Shown: positions 44,911 to 56,241, counted from the first letter of the stretch. The stretch is 64,000 nucleotides of DNA from CBDDBH01 sp965225625 (GCA_965225625.1 CBDDBH010000030.1:1-64000); one strand, 5' to 3'. Translations and numbers: made by a program. The notes: generated by a model from the letters alone, not told the origin.

Positions 44911-45690
44911 GCAAACAACAAATTGGGTGTGCCTAAGGAACCTTGGGGACTTTCTTGGAAAACCAGTAATTCAGGCGTGCGCCCCCAAGCTTAGCCGTCA
45001 GGCATCAGGGGAAGATGGTGAAGAATGATTACGACGTTTTCTTCGAGTCATCTTCTGCTCCTTTTCTCTTGGGAACTCTCGCAGAAGATTTCACTTATCA
45101 GCACCGTACCCTCATCCAAATACTGCGCGGAGTGACGCCGGCGGTCATATCGGTGTAAACCGGCATGCAGTTTGACCCAGTTTTAGGCGCCGATTCGCAG
45201 TGTAAGCAATTGATTTGTGGTTGTGAGGTGGGTCAATTCTCAACGCCGATTTACAATTTCAAGAGCTCATCGGAAACATCGCCCTCCAACTCAAGTATAG
45301 CCTTAGCTAGATCCGCCTGGCTTCCTGCTATGGCTATAGCCGCAGCGCATGAAAGGAAAAACGTTTCGTCGAGATGTGATACCGAAACTCGCCCAACGAT
45401 GGCGCTTTACCTTTCGACGGCCCTATCCGTCGGGTGCTTGAACTGTGAGTTAACGATAAAACCGCCAAGAAATAAAAGGCGGGGATAAATACTTTCATTT
45501 CGTGCGGATCCCCGCGAAAGAATCCTGGAATGAATCGGGATTGCTCCGTTGCTCCAATAGCCCGTTGATATTGACGTGATCTACCAAAGCGCCTCCTTTC
45601 TATTTTCACATTCGAAGTATCCCCTTCAAGGTTTACTAGCGCTGTAACCACGAAAAAATTCCCGGGCGGATTGTTGAAGGTCCCGGCGGG
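44911..45690. other. intergenic region with a possible decayed exported protein
   Basis: No intact gene is recognised. On the minus strand near 45500 a signal-peptide-like start (MKVFIPAFYFLAVLSLT) exists, and an amphipathic helical sequence (DETFFLSCAAAIAIAGSQAD, ending ELLKL at about 45261) lies in another frame with a stop between. Together they could be a small exported protein broken by a frameshift. Confidence 0.25.
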
Positions 45691-45699
45691 ACCGCGGGT

Positions 45700-46666
45700 G
45701 TCTTTCTTTGTGTGAGTGCGGAAAAGTTGCTGATACCCTTAAGGCGCAACAATGGTTGGCCGACCGGCAAGCGGAGCTACTCCCGGTCGAGTACTACCAT
45801 GTCGTGTTCACTTTACCGGCACAGATCGCTGACATCGCCTATCAGAATAAATCGGTGGTCTATGATCTGCTGCTCAGAGTCTCCGCCGAAACACTGTTGA
45901 GCATCGCTGCAGATCCGAAACACCTCGGTGCCCATCTCGGGATAACCTCGGTGTTGCACACGTGGGGCTCCGCGCTCACCCATCATCCACATGCCCACTG
46001 CATTGTGCCCGGCGGTGGGCTCGAGGGTGAGCGCTGGGTGCCGTGCAAACCCGGGTTCTTCCTCTCAGTACGCGTGTTGTCGCGTTTGTTCCGGCGTTTG
46101 TTCCTGGCTGCGCTTCACCTGGCATACCGTGAACACAAGCTTCAGTTCTTCGGTGACTTGGCGTCTCTCGCCAACCCCGCATCGTTCGACGCCTACCTGG
46201 TGCCCCTCAAGCAAACGAACTGGTTCGTCTATGCCAAGCAACCCTTTGCGCGACCGCAAGCGGTACTCGCGTATCCGTCCCGCATACCCATCGCGTCGCC
46301 ATCTCCAACCATCGACTCATCGCCTACGAGCAGCGCGGCGTCACCTTCCAATGCAAGGACTATCGCACCAAGCACTGCGCGCGTTACAAACCCATGACCT
46401 TGCGCACCGATGAGTTTATCCGCCGCTTCCTGATCCACGTACTACCCAAGGGCTTCCATCGGATCCGTCATTACGGTTTGCTCGCCAATCCCGTGCGGCG
46501 CGATAACTTGACCCAGCTACGCCAAGCACTGAACGCTTCCAACGCTCTGTGCGAACCCGACGTTGAAACTCCAGCGACGTCTTCACCAACGTTCGTGTGT
46601 AGAACCTGTGGGGCACCGTTACAGATCGTCGAGATACTCAGTCCAAAGATGAGATCACCACCATGA
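45700..46666 (+). pseudogene. IS91-family transposase, truncated and frameshifted
   Basis: The first frame (45708 to about 46270) reads QWLADRQAELLPVEYYHVVF, VLHTWGSALTHHPHAHCIVP and GFFLSVRVLSRLFRRLFLAA, typical of IS91/IS801-type rolling-circle transposases with the HxH-bearing HHPHAHC motif. Near 46270 the frame shifts and continues as MTLRTDEFIRRFLIHVLPKG, FHRIRHYGLLAN to FVCRTCGAPLQIVEIL. The N-terminal zinc-finger part (about 70 residues) is missing. It is inactive as written. Confidence 0.85.
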
Positions 46667-47433
46667 CGCGGGCGCCGACTAACAACAAATCAGATCATCC
46701 GGACCGCGGCTTGAGCTCTCCTATTGCCGCAACCGTGGCAAACACTCGAATTGCGTTTACAACAGCAACCAATCCATCACGAAAACAGCTCTGGCAAGTA
46801 TCGATAACGCCCGTACTTAACTCACCAACGATGCTACCAGCTATGTTAGCGACGCCGCGCCCTAAACAAACCCCAGAGGTGGACCCCACCGGTTGGCCAG
46901 AGATTTTGATCTGATAAGTGAAATCTTCTGATTTAGAATTCTCAATAGAGAAGGAGCAGATGATGACAGCTAACCGCTCCGAAGCGATCATCCCCAATGG
47001 CTAGACTTCTCAACTGCTATCCTTTCTCGGTAACCACACACCGAGGGGGGGGGGCGATGGATATGGCAGTACAGCAGGCTTATTACATCGGGCAGCCCGT
47101 TGCGGCGGCGGTGGGTATTAGCTGCGCGGATCAATGGCCTTGCAGAGAATTAAGAACAGCGTTTCCGGTGTGACTGAGCCTGGAGCTTCAGCTGCAACAG
47201 CTCTATGGCCATTGGGGGAGCGGCCGCGCATCCGCATCGTCCCAAGGGTTTAGCCACTGTATGACCCTGGACGTTGGAACATTCAGCATTTGGGCGATCC
47301 CTGCAACCGTCAGGCCGTTCTCAGCTTTTAACTCACGCCCTGTCTAGCCCGGAGAGGCTCGAACGTTTTCTGATGAGCGCGTCCTGTATACTGCACCTTC
47401 CGCATATCTAAGGAGGCCAGAGAAAAAAACTTA
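46667..47433. other. intergenic region with HTH fragment
   Basis: On the minus strand 47203-47346 an open frame reads ELKAENGLTVAGIAQMLNVP followed by TSRVIQWLNP, a helix-turn-helix-like segment, probably from a lost recombinase or regulator. A G tract lies near 47045. Frames at 46663-46997 have no family resemblance. AAGGAGGCC close to the end is the ribosome site of the next gene. Confidence 0.35.
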
Positions 47434-48099
47434 ATGTCAATGGTGGAAACCAAAATCGACCCGATAGAGACGCCACCGGCAATACTCTCTTTCGCCAACG
47501 ACTTACCAAACCTCTGCTCGCTTGCGGGACTTTTTTCTGCTGTGCTGGCAATCTACTTCGCTATTCTAGGTATTTTCCCGGCCGCGATGATCGGGCTGCT
47601 CTGGGCCGTATTTTTTGACTGGACCGACGGTGTTGTCGCACGACGCACAAAAAACCGGACTAGACAGCAGCGTCTATTCGGTGAGCAACTCGACTCACTG
47701 ATTGATATGGTCAGCTTTGGCGCGTGCCCTGCGGTCGTTTTACTAAGCTACGGTGATTTTGGCCCTTGGTTCGTTCCCGGTGCTTTCTTTATCGTAGCGG
47801 CGGGAGCACTTCGGTTAAGTCATTTCAATGTATTTGGTTTGGTCGGCGAATCAACCTATGAAGGTTTAGCAATAGATAATAATGGTATTATCTTGACCTT
47901 GCTTTTTGTTTTTGATGGCCTTATCAGTTCGTCTGCTTTCGCCTCACTACTCTACGTTATCTTAGTGACGTCGGCGATCTTAAATGTAGCACCAATTAAA
48001 ACCCCCAAACTTAGTGGCGGCTGGTATTACGGTCTTACTGTTTATACCTTTTCGTTGACTTTGATTTATGGTTGGCGGTTACTACATGCGGCCGGTTGA
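47434..48099 (+). CDS. CDP-alcohol phosphatidyltransferase family protein
   Basis: A 221-residue integral membrane enzyme with about six helices. The family active site is visible as DWTDGVVARR followed, after a slightly long loop, by GEQLDSLIDMVSFG, giving the aspartates of the D-x2-DG-x2-AR...G-x3-D-x3-D motif. These enzymes join CDP-diacylglycerol to serine, glycerol phosphate, inositol or choline. The SFG ending of the motif favours a phosphatidylserine-synthase-like member, but substrate is not certain. AAGGAGG upstream supports the start. The next gene is a methyltransferase in the same direction. Confidence 0.85.
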   Translation: MSMVETKIDPIETPPAILSFANDLPNLCSLAGLFSAVLAIYFAILGIFPAAMIGLLWAVFFDWTDGVVARRTKNRTRQQRLFGEQLDSLIDMVSFGACPAVVLLSYGDFGPWFVPGAFFIVAAGALRLSHFNVFGLVGESTYEGLAIDNNGIILTLLFVFDGLISSSAFASLLYVILVTSAILNVAPIKTPKLSGGWYYGLTVYTFSLTLIYGWRLLHAAG

Positions 48100-48291
48100 T
48101 ATGAGTAGGACTAAGAACCGAAAACATTAACATTTTTGTGCATAAATTCGAATTTTGACTGCCGCAGACAATGTGTTGCTACCAATCGTTAAGACGCGTA
48201 ATTTCAAACGACGAAGCCGTTTGATTAGAAAAGCTAGGTTAACCAGAAAACTACACGTAGCGGCACGATCACTGCGAGTATCATCGAGGCC

Positions 48292-49140
48292 ATGAACGAC
48301 ACCGGTCCAGACATCGCTGGCGAGCAGATCGACTACGACGCCGTTCAGCAATATTTCGAGGGGATAACCACCGACGTCGCGGCTTCGGCCAGTTACATGG
48401 CCCACGCGCAAAACCTGCCGTCCGACTCGGTTCGCTACCGACTCCGCGGCGAGGTGGCCACCATCACGGATTGGTTAGCTGAGATGCCGTCGGACGGAAA
48501 GGTACTCGATCTCGGCTGCGGCGCCGGTACCTGGACCGAGATCTTCGCGAGACGGTGCGGAACGGTGATCGGTGTTGAGCAGAGCGCATCCATGGTGCGC
48601 TGCGCCAGAGCTCGGCTGGCGGGGCAGGCCCACGTCGAAATTCAGCAACGAGACGCCCGAGCGCGGCTCCCCGAGGGGCCTTTCGACCTGATCTTTCTGG
48701 GAGGGCTTTGCATGTATCTGAACGATGCCGACGTGATCGCGCTACTTCGCACGCTGCGACCAAAGCTTGAGACCGGGGGCTCCATGATCCTGCGGGAGAG
48801 CACGATCCCAATGGGGACCACTGCCTCCCAAGGCGAGTACCAGGCGGTCTATCGCAGTGTGCCTCACTACCGGAACTTATTCCAGGCTGCCGGATTCTTC
48901 TCCCCAGACGTGCGTCGAAACTGGGCCTATACGGCCATGGAAGTCGCGGTCGAACTCGTCGAACTCCGCCGCCGCACACTGCCCTTCTTGCCCGCGGAAT
49001 CTCCTGCCCTCGGCGCACTGACCTGGTGGGCGTTGCGGTGCGCAGCCCCGGTCACCTTTCGGTTGGTGCCGCGGTTGGTGTCTGCAATCGGGCTCACCTG
49101 GCCCCGCTTGCAGAACCACTTTTTTCGCCTCCGAATGTAG
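48292..49140 (+). CDS. class I SAM-dependent methyltransferase
   Basis: A 282-residue methyltransferase. The AdoMet site is standard: VLDLGCGAGTWTEIFA (motif I), VIGVEQSASMV with the acidic residue, QQRDARARLPEGPFDLIFLG (motifs II-III). The C terminus is hydrophobic and basic (ALRCAAPVTFRLVPRLVSAI), possibly membrane-associated. Its position after a phosphatidyltransferase gene suggests a lipid head-group substrate, but this is inference, as about 190 bases separate the genes. Confidence 0.82.
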   Translation: MNDTGPDIAGEQIDYDAVQQYFEGITTDVAASASYMAHAQNLPSDSVRYRLRGEVATITDWLAEMPSDGKVLDLGCGAGTWTEIFARRCGTVIGVEQSASMVRCARARLAGQAHVEIQQRDARARLPEGPFDLIFLGGLCMYLNDADVIALLRTLRPKLETGGSMILRESTIPMGTTASQGEYQAVYRSVPHYRNLFQAAGFFSPDVRRNWAYTAMEVAVELVELRRRTLPFLPAESPALGALTWWALRCAAPVTFRLVPRLVSAIGLTWPRLQNHFFRLRM

Positions 49141-49144
49141 ATCA

Positions 49145-49204
49145 GAAAAAGGGGCCGGTGACAACGGAGAATCATTTGCTTTCTCATTTGTCACCGACCC
49201 TTTA
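49145..49204. terminator. long hairpin terminator
   Basis: AAAGGGGCCGGTGACAA (from about 49149) pairs with TTTGTCACCGACCCTTT (to 49204) around a loop that has its own small hairpin (GAGAA/TTCTC). A and T tracts lie on the two sides, so it can act in both directions. It closes the methyltransferase gene. Confidence 0.7.
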
Positions 49205-49287
49205 ATTCTGCATGTACCCGAACCCACTATGCTTGCTTTGATGGGGTTGAGACCTCAATTTCGATTGAGGATGCTTCCAAGCCAACC

Positions 49288-50433
49288 TGAAGGGCGCAAA
49301 AACGTCATCTGAGCTTAAGCAGCCATTCGATAGACGTGATGCAATCCGCCCAATATAGGTTCAGCAACAATCTGTCCCGCTGATCCTGGCTCCGCCTCTG
49401 TCAGAGCCGGACACGGCGCTCGTTGCCCCAAACTTCGGTGCGGACGCCACCGGTTGTAATAGGCCGTGTATTCGTTCAGGAGGATTTGCAGATATCGATG
49501 TCCCAATACAAAGACGTGATCCAGACACTCCGCCCTCGCCGTTCGTATCCACCGCTCAGCAATGGCGTTGGCTTTCGGTGCTTTCACCGGTGTCCGGATC
49601 TGGCGAATTCCTAAACTCCGTACGCGCCGATTGAATTGTGACCCGTAGGACGTGTCCCGATCGTGGATGAGATAACGCGGCGCCTCGCGCGCTCCACACG
49701 CTTCCACCATCTGTTGAGACAACCACTGCGCCGTGGGATGCGCGGTCACTCTAGTGTGCAAGACCTCACGGGTTCCGTGGTGGATGACGAAAAAGACGTA
49801 GAGGGTGCGAAACCAGAGCGTATGCACCGTGAACAGGTCACACGCCCAGATCTCTGTGGCGTGTGCCTTGAGAAATCGCTGCCATTCCGGTGACGGTATG
49901 CCGTCGTAGGGTGTGCGCATGTACTTCGCCACCGTCCGGGCGCAGACACTAAATCCCAACCGCGGCCAACTCAGCCTGGATCCGTTGCTGACCCCACAAT
50001 CGATTCTCACGCGCCAAGCGCCGGATCAGTGCTCTAAGCTCTGGTGGAATACGCCGCCGCCCGCCTCCATGACCCCGCCTCGAACGCCAGCGCCAATACG
50101 CTTTCCAACCTTTGCGATGCCAACTCAATACTGTCTCTGGTTGCACAACGATTAACGTAGCGCGCCACCGTACGAACCATCGACTCGAAAGATCCAAAAG
50201 CGCCGATCCGAATCGTTCAACAACGGTCGCTCTTGGCGCCGTTTCAGAACAACCAACTGCTGTCGAAGGCACAGATTCTCGGCAATAAGTTGTGTCCTCG
50301 ATTGAAAACACGCTCCACACGCGGCAACAAACCATTGCAACACGGTCTACTCCTGCTTGTTATTGTTCTAGCAGCAGTTTGTCACATGGCTCGGTTGATG
50401 AACACAATGCAGATAGGGTTTTTGCGCCCTTCA
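49288..50433 (-). mobile_element. complete insertion sequence with 16-bp perfect inverted repeats, frameshifted transposase
   Basis: The left end starts TGAAGGGCGCAAAAAC and the right end (50418-50433) is its exact reverse complement, giving 1146 bases. The transposase on the minus strand is split over three frames: N terminus SRTQLIAENLCLRQQLVVLK (50343 to about 50180), middle IRRLARENRLWGQQRIQAEL (to about 49950), and DDE core WACDLFTVHTLWFRTLYVFF, YLIHDRDTSYG, NAIAERWIRT (to 49315). The order and the QIRTPVKAPKAN motif fit an IS3/IS481-like integrase-core element. It inserted six bases after the stop of the exported RidA gene. No target duplication is evident. Confidence 0.85.
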
Positions 50434-50439
50434 ATGCCT

Positions 50440-50916
50440 TCATCCCGCCGGTATTACGGCGATGGCCTCGAATTCCATCAGAAAGCACTCGTCGGCCAAG
50501 GTCGTAATCCCAAGCAAAGTGCTTGGCGGTAGCTGTCCCTGAAAATAGTCGGGAACCGGGTTCTCTTTATCGCTCAGCATCGCGAAATATGCACCGATGT
50601 CGGTGACGAACCGCCGCATTTGCGTAATGTCTGAGAGTGTCGCACCGCCCGCTGCCAGCACGACCTTGAGGTTCTCCATTACTTGGATATATTGCGCCCG
50701 CCAATCGCCAGGTCCCACACAGTTGAAGTTCTCGTCCACTGAGATCTGACCGGCGAGGTAGAGCGTCTTCCGGTTGCCCTCCACTGTGATGAGATGGGTG
50801 TAGGCAGGATGGTCGTATACACCATCGGGCTCGATACGGTTGCGCTGTAGTCCAGTCGCCTGAACGGCGGAAAAGCTCAACGCGTATAACAGCACCGTTA
50901 GGGAAATTATTCTCAT
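50440..50916 (-). CDS. exported RidA family protein
   Basis: A 158-residue RidA/YjgF-fold protein with a signal peptide (residues about 1-20, ending VQATG). Family segments are HLITVEGNRKTLYLAGQIS, GDWRAQYIQVMENLKVVLAAGGATLSDI (seen as QVMENLKVVLAAGGATLSDI) and STLLGITTLADECFLMEFEA. The export signal is unusual for RidA proteins and would place it in the periplasm. It is transcribed alone, and a complete insertion sequence sits directly behind its stop codon. Confidence 0.87.
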   Translation of the reverse strand: MRIISLTVLLYALSFSAVQATGLQRNRIEPDGVYDHPAYTHLITVEGNRKTLYLAGQISVDENFNCVGPGDWRAQYIQVMENLKVVLAAGGATLSDITQMRRFVTDIGAYFAMLSDKENPVPDYFQGQLPPSTLLGITTLADECFLMEFEAIAVIPAG

Positions 50917-51034
50917 ACGGTTAACCTCCGGTAATCATTTTACTAAAGTAACGAGATTTCAGAGTACAGGTGTGAGTAGTCATCGATCAATCATCAGTTC
51001 GCGGTCGCGGCCCAACCTGCGGTGACCGCACCGC

Positions 51035-52214
51035 GCCCGTACTATACAAAAACTCGATCGAAGGTCCTCGATTGTCGTAATCCATTGGTCGAGATAGGCT
51101 GGTCACATGGCCGGTGGATCCCAACCTTTTCATTTTCTCGTCGTCGCTCTAGCCGGGTGGCTCAACCAACACCAGCAGCTCATCATCGATTATTTGTTGG
51201 AGGAGAACCGCATCCTGAAAGAGCAGCAGAACGGGCGTCGGCTGCAACTAACGGATGACCAGCGGCGCCGGCTGGCCGCGCATGCGCAAAGACTGGGGCG
51301 CAAATGTCTGCGGGAGCTCGCGACACTGGTGACACCGGACACCTTGTTGCGGTGGCACCGCACCTTGGTGGCGCGCAAATGGACCTACACGCACAAGCGC
51401 CCGGGCCGACCACCGATCGATAAGACGATTGAAGCACTTATCGTTCGCATGGCCGAAGAGAATTCCGACTGGGGCTATGTGCGCATTCAAGGAGCTTTAG
51501 CCAACTTGGGGCACGTCGTTTCTTCCACCACCATCGCCAATGTGCTCAAACACCACGGGATTGAGCCCGCGCCGGAGCGACGAAAGCACACGCGCTGGGG
51601 GGATGTTCTTGAAAACCCACTGGGAGCTGTTGGCGGCGACAAATTTCTTCACGGCGGAAGTGTGGACCTCGCGTGGGCTGGTCACGTATTACGTGCTCTT
51701 CACGCTCCATTTGGCTTCGCGGAGAGTCGATATTGCTGGCATCACCACCAACCCAGACAGTGCGTTCATGCTCCAAATTGCACGACAGATCACGGATGAA
51801 TTCGATGGCGCGCTGACTGATGTGCGGTTTCTCATCATCGACCGGGACACCAAGTTCACTCAACACTTCAAGGCATGCCTAAAGCGTGAAGATGTCACGC
51901 CGGTCGTCTGTCCACCGCGTGCACCGAACTGCAACCGGTATGCCGAGCGCTTTGTACGCTCTATCAAGGAAGAATGTCTCGCTCGCGTGGTCCCGATCAG
52001 CGTTGGCTCGCTACGGCGGGCGATCAACCAGTATGTTGTTCATTATCACCGGGAGAGAAACCATCAAGGCTTAGACAACCAACTCGTAGAGCGACTCAGT
52101 CAGCCAGCCCATGATGGTGTGATTTGTCGCCATGAGCGTTTGGGTGGGATGCTCAACTATGACTATCGAAAGGCAGCGTGATCAGGTTCGATCGAGTATT
52201 TGGATAGTACGGGC
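51035..52214 (+). mobile_element. complete insertion sequence with about 30-bp inverted repeats
   Basis: Left end GCCCGTACTATACAAAAACT and right end (52185-52214) are imperfect inverted repeats over about 30 bases. One transposase is encoded in two frames: HTH part and helix-rich region (51107 to about 51600, NSDWGYVRIQGALANLGHVV) and DDE core (about 51600-52181, FFTAEVWTSRGLVTYYVLFT, RFLIIDRDTKF, NRYAERFVRSIKEE). The shift lies at a run of six G at about 51597-51602. It may be a sequencing or mutational slip or a programmed frameshift. The left end also occurs as a solo fragment at 41960-42032. Confidence 0.88.
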
Positions 52215-52460
52215 ATTTGGCGTCGTTTTTATCCTATCCATCCCGAACCGTGCGAAAACAAACCAAAACAGCCGGTCAAGCGTAGTTGTGCGGGGCCTTT
52301 TCACCGAGCGCTTGAGCATCACGACCTGCTGGCGTAAAGCAAGACTCTCCAATGCGAGCCCGCGTTGGGACTTCAGGGCTGAAAGAAACGACGCAAGAAC
52401 AGCACATATAAGTGAGAAATTCATCCTGGCATTGCTTAAATTCGGAAAAGAAAAAGTCAA
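52215..52460 (-). mobile_element. N-terminal transposase fragment cut by the adjacent IS
   Basis: The minus-strand frame (52182-52460) reads GLALESLALRQQVVMLKRSV and DRLFWFVFARFG, the N terminus of an integrase-core transposase. It ends exactly at the right inverted repeat of the element at 51035-52214, so that element inserted into an older one. The other half is not present on the left flank. Confidence 0.7.
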
Positions 52461-52749
52461 TCACTCCAATGGGAGCGACTTTTTAGGAAGGACAACTTCA
52501 TCCACCCGGAAAATCATTGGGATACGGCCTATCGAATCGTTCAATGAGCCGGGTTGACCTACAAGCGGCCAACTACCAGGACAAACCCCAAATGATGTCG
52601 CTAATTTACAACGTAAAACCAGGTACCCATTGGATTCAGCATCAAATTGCGCGTAGAGTTTAGTGTGTTCGCCCGTGGCGCGGATGGTCCGCGATACGGC
52701 GGCAGCAGTAAAATAGGGATCGGCAAAACCGTTATCAAGGGGGTGTCCC

Positions 52750-55253
52750 ATGTCCAGTGGTAATCACACCATAGTGAAACTCTTCAATCGGCTGTTCTGG
52801 TGCTGCGCCGCATTCGCGTTAATCACGACCCCAGCATTCGCACAACTGCTCGAGGAAGTCGTAGTCACGGCGCAGAAGCGCGAGCAGAACGTGCAGGATG
52901 TCGGTATCGCCATCACCCGCCTTTACCGGTGAGCAACTCGACAAACTGAACTGGTCGGACAGCACTGAGATAGCGACCATGACGGCGGGTGTGCATATTG
53001 CGCAGTCAAGCGCAGGGCAGACTCGCACCTTCACTATCCGCGGCGTGACGCAGAACGGCTTCGACCAACACGTCGAGTCCCCGAACGCGGTGTATATGGA
53101 CGAGGGTTACCTGGCCACTCCGCAATCGCAGTTGTTTGCGATGTTCGATCTGGAACGGGTCGAAGTATTGAAAGGTCCGCAGGGGACGCTGTTCGGCCGT
53201 AACGCGACCGGCGGTCTGATCCATTACATCACGCGCAAGCCGTCGACCGACCAGCTGGAAGGTTACGCCGATGTTACCTACGGGGACTATGACAAGGTGC
53301 GTGTCGAAGGCGCGGTGAACGTACCGATCTCGGAAAACCTGGCCGCCCGTGTATCCGGTACGTTTCAGCGCTGGGATCCGATCTACGACAACATCTACCC
53401 GAATCAAGTACCCACGGTTGGGATATTCGATCCCGCCACGGGCATGTCGACACCCACCACGCTGCTCGGATCTCCCGCGGGCGCTGCGGACCCATACGAC
53501 GACAATCAGTACGCGATACGCGGTCACTTGCTCTGGGAACCGAACGAGGGCACGGAATTACTGATGACGGGGTTTTACGCCAGGCAGGGCGACATCTCGT
53601 CGGGCCCCTATCAATCGGGCGCCACGACCGGCGTGCTCAACGGCAGCGGGCGGCCATGTCAACACCATTTTCGCGAAAGACGATCCCAACAACTGCGAGG
53701 CCATACTCGACACCGGCGGCTGCTTCCCCGGTGGCATCTTCTTCGGTCTCGACGGTGACATCGACGACACCCGGCCGGTACCGGGCGGCGATCTGTTCGG
53801 CTACATCGAGCGCGACGGCGACGGCAAGGACGTCGCGACCGACCACGTCGCCGAGATTAACAACTACGAGTCCTGGGGCGGCACGGGCAAGCTGACCTAC
53901 GACTTGGCCAACGACATCACCATGACGGCCGTGCTGCACTACGTAGGCTACGAGGCTTACCAGACGCTGGATGTCGACGGTGCACCCGTGCCACAGGCCA
54001 TCGTCATGAACAATACCGAGGCCGACTCGTTCTCGGCGGAAATGCGTTTCAACGGCGAATTCGAGCAGGCCCGCTGGGTGGCCGGATTCTATTATCTGTT
54101 CATCGACACCGACTTCGAGATCGGATTGGCGTTCTCACCGTTCTCGCCGGTGACCCTGTCACCCGCATTATTCGGGGGACTACCCGTGGAAACCGACAAC
54201 AGGGCGCAGCTGGAGACCAATTCCTACTCGATATTCGGCCAGCTCGACATCGACCTGACGGACAATTTGACCTTCATCGCCGGGCTGCGCTTTGTCCGCG
54301 AGGAGAAAGACTTCGTGTACTCGCAAGGCTTCTTCGTTAACAACGACGACGCGCTGAAGGAAGGCTTCCAGGAAGGTGCGACGCCGCTGAACTTCGGCGT
54401 ATTTCCGAACGGCCTGGCTTATCCCGGGCTCACCGACTCTACCAACGACGCGCTGTGGACGGGCAAGCTGCAGTTCGAATACAAGCCGAACGACGACTGG
54501 TTGCTGTACGCCGGCATCAATCGCGGCGTCAAGGCGGGCAGCTTCAACGCCAAGCTGAATGACTTTACCCCGCCGTTGGCGACCAACGAAATCCCGTACG
54601 ACGAGGAAGTGATGACTGCCTACGAGGTCGGCTTCAAGTCGACGATTTTTGAGGGCACGACGCGGTTCAACGGTAGCTTCTACTTCTACGACTACAACGA
54701 CTATCAGGCGTTCGTGTTCCAGCAGTCGGGCGGTTTCATCAAGAACAATGACGCCAAGTTCAAGGGCATCGAGTTCGAAGTCCAAACCAGCCCCCTGGAC
54801 GGCCTGGATTTTCTGTTCAATGCGTCGTTCATCGATGCAACCATCACCGGACTGGAAGTCGCCTCCGGGGTGTTCCGTGACGTAACCCCGAGCTTCACGC
54901 CACAGGCGCAATTAGCGGGCATGATCCGGTATGAATGGCCGAATGTGGCGTTCGGCGGCTCGTTCGCGGTGCAGGCCGATGCCTATTACGCCTCCAGCAA
55001 TTATCACAACATCCGCAACTACGAGGCACAGCAGATGGAGGCTCGCAGGGTCGGTAACGTGAAGGCCACCTGGTACAGCGCGGACGAGAAGTGGGAGGTA
55101 CAGGGGTTCGTCGACAACGTCGCCGACGAGGTCTACAAGACCACCGGCTTCGACCTGCCGACGCTGTGCGGCTGTAACGAGGAAGCTTATGGCCTGCCGC
55201 GCTGGTGGGGTGTCCGCGTGCGCTACAACTGGGACGGCGGCAGCCTGTTCTGA
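52750..55253 (+). pseudogene. TonB-dependent receptor, broken by two frameshifts
   Basis: An outer-membrane receptor spread over three frames. Frame 1 (52750 to about 52915) has a signal peptide and EEVVVTAQKREQNVQDVGIA. Frame 2 (to about 53645) has the plug domain: FTIRGVTQNGFD, VEVLKGPQGTLFGRNATGG. Frame 3 (to 55253) is the barrel, ending PRWWGVRVRYNWDGGSLF with the terminal Phe required for assembly. The first shift is an extra C in ACCCGCC near 52918, the second a one-base change near 53650. Everything else is intact, so these may be sequence errors or recent mutations. The iron or other ligand cannot be predicted. Confidence 0.85.
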
Positions 55254-55270
55254 GCTGACGCCAAAAGATC

Positions 55271-55304
55271 GAAAGACGCCCGCCCAATGCGGGCGTTTTT
55301 TTCG
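55271..55304 (+). terminator. intrinsic terminator of receptor gene
   Basis: ACGCCCGC (55276-55283), loop CCAAT, GCGGGCGT (55289-55296) and a T tract follow directly after the receptor gene. Flanking GATCGAAA/TTTCGATC extends the pairing. Between here and 55670 nothing further is recognised. Confidence 0.9.
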
Positions 55305-55703
55305 ATCGTCGAGATCACGTGTGATTCCTCAAAAGGCGTCTGAATTGATTTTATTGACGTTTTTACCCAGCGCGGGCGGAACAAAGGAGTTACTGCGGAT
55401 AACCGTTAAAGAAGAGGACGCCAGCTGCCAACTCGTAGCCGACGTGAGGTGGCATTGGAGAACTTAGCGAAGGCGCGCGCCCCGAGCCTGCGTTGCTAAC
55501 AGGAACGAGGCGCTAACCATCACCGATAAAACCACACGGGGATTCGGTAGTGGCTACAATCCAGTTTAGCAAACGCAGGTACCGACAAGTTAACTCCGAC
55601 AGTCAAGAGAGTATCGTTGTTGGTAGGCGCCGAGATTTGACCCCCTATCGGCGGCTGGTCGTGACCCTAGATTGCCCGCCGCTGAACTATGAAGAGAAGT
55701 GTT

Positions 55704-56241
55704 ATGACGAACTCATCGCTTGTGCGCGCGGTCACTGAAGACGAGCTCGAGACCTATTAGCGCGACGGTGTCGTGCTTTTGCAAGGCATCTATCCCCAAA
55801 GCTGGGTCGATACTCTCCGCGTGACGCTCGACGGGGTGTTCGCCCGCGACGTTACCCCCCGGGCTATCATCGAAGGCGACGCCGGAGGAGATGCTAAAGG
55901 GGCGCGCATGGACATCGTGCAGATGGCGGCGGCGGCAAAACAAGCGCGGCCCGACTACGATGTTTCCGCTAACGGTCAAGCCGATGCACCGATGCGAGGT
56001 CGCAGCCTCGTTGAAACTGACGCTGCGAGTTGCTCTGAGCCGCTGGGCCACACTACACGGCTCCACGGGTAACGTTTCTAGCAACCGGGTCCGCCGGGCG
56101 GCCTCGGTTCGCTACGCCGGCGATGACGTCAGCTACTACCAAAGCCCCGCTTCACCGGAGCCGTTTCGCCACTCGACCGGCCTCGTCAACGGCGACCCGC
56201 TTGAAAAAGCGGCGCGTTTCCCGGTCGTGTGGCGGCGTTAA
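55704..56241 (+). pseudogene. PhyH family pseudogene, copy 2
   Basis: The same decayed gene as in copy 1, with the TAG at codon 19, the central deletion and the late frameshift. It keeps the base missing from copy 1 near 55788 (GGCATC), so its first half reads IYPQSWVDTLRVTLDGVFAR in one frame. The shared defects show that the gene was already broken before the duplication. Confidence 0.8.
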
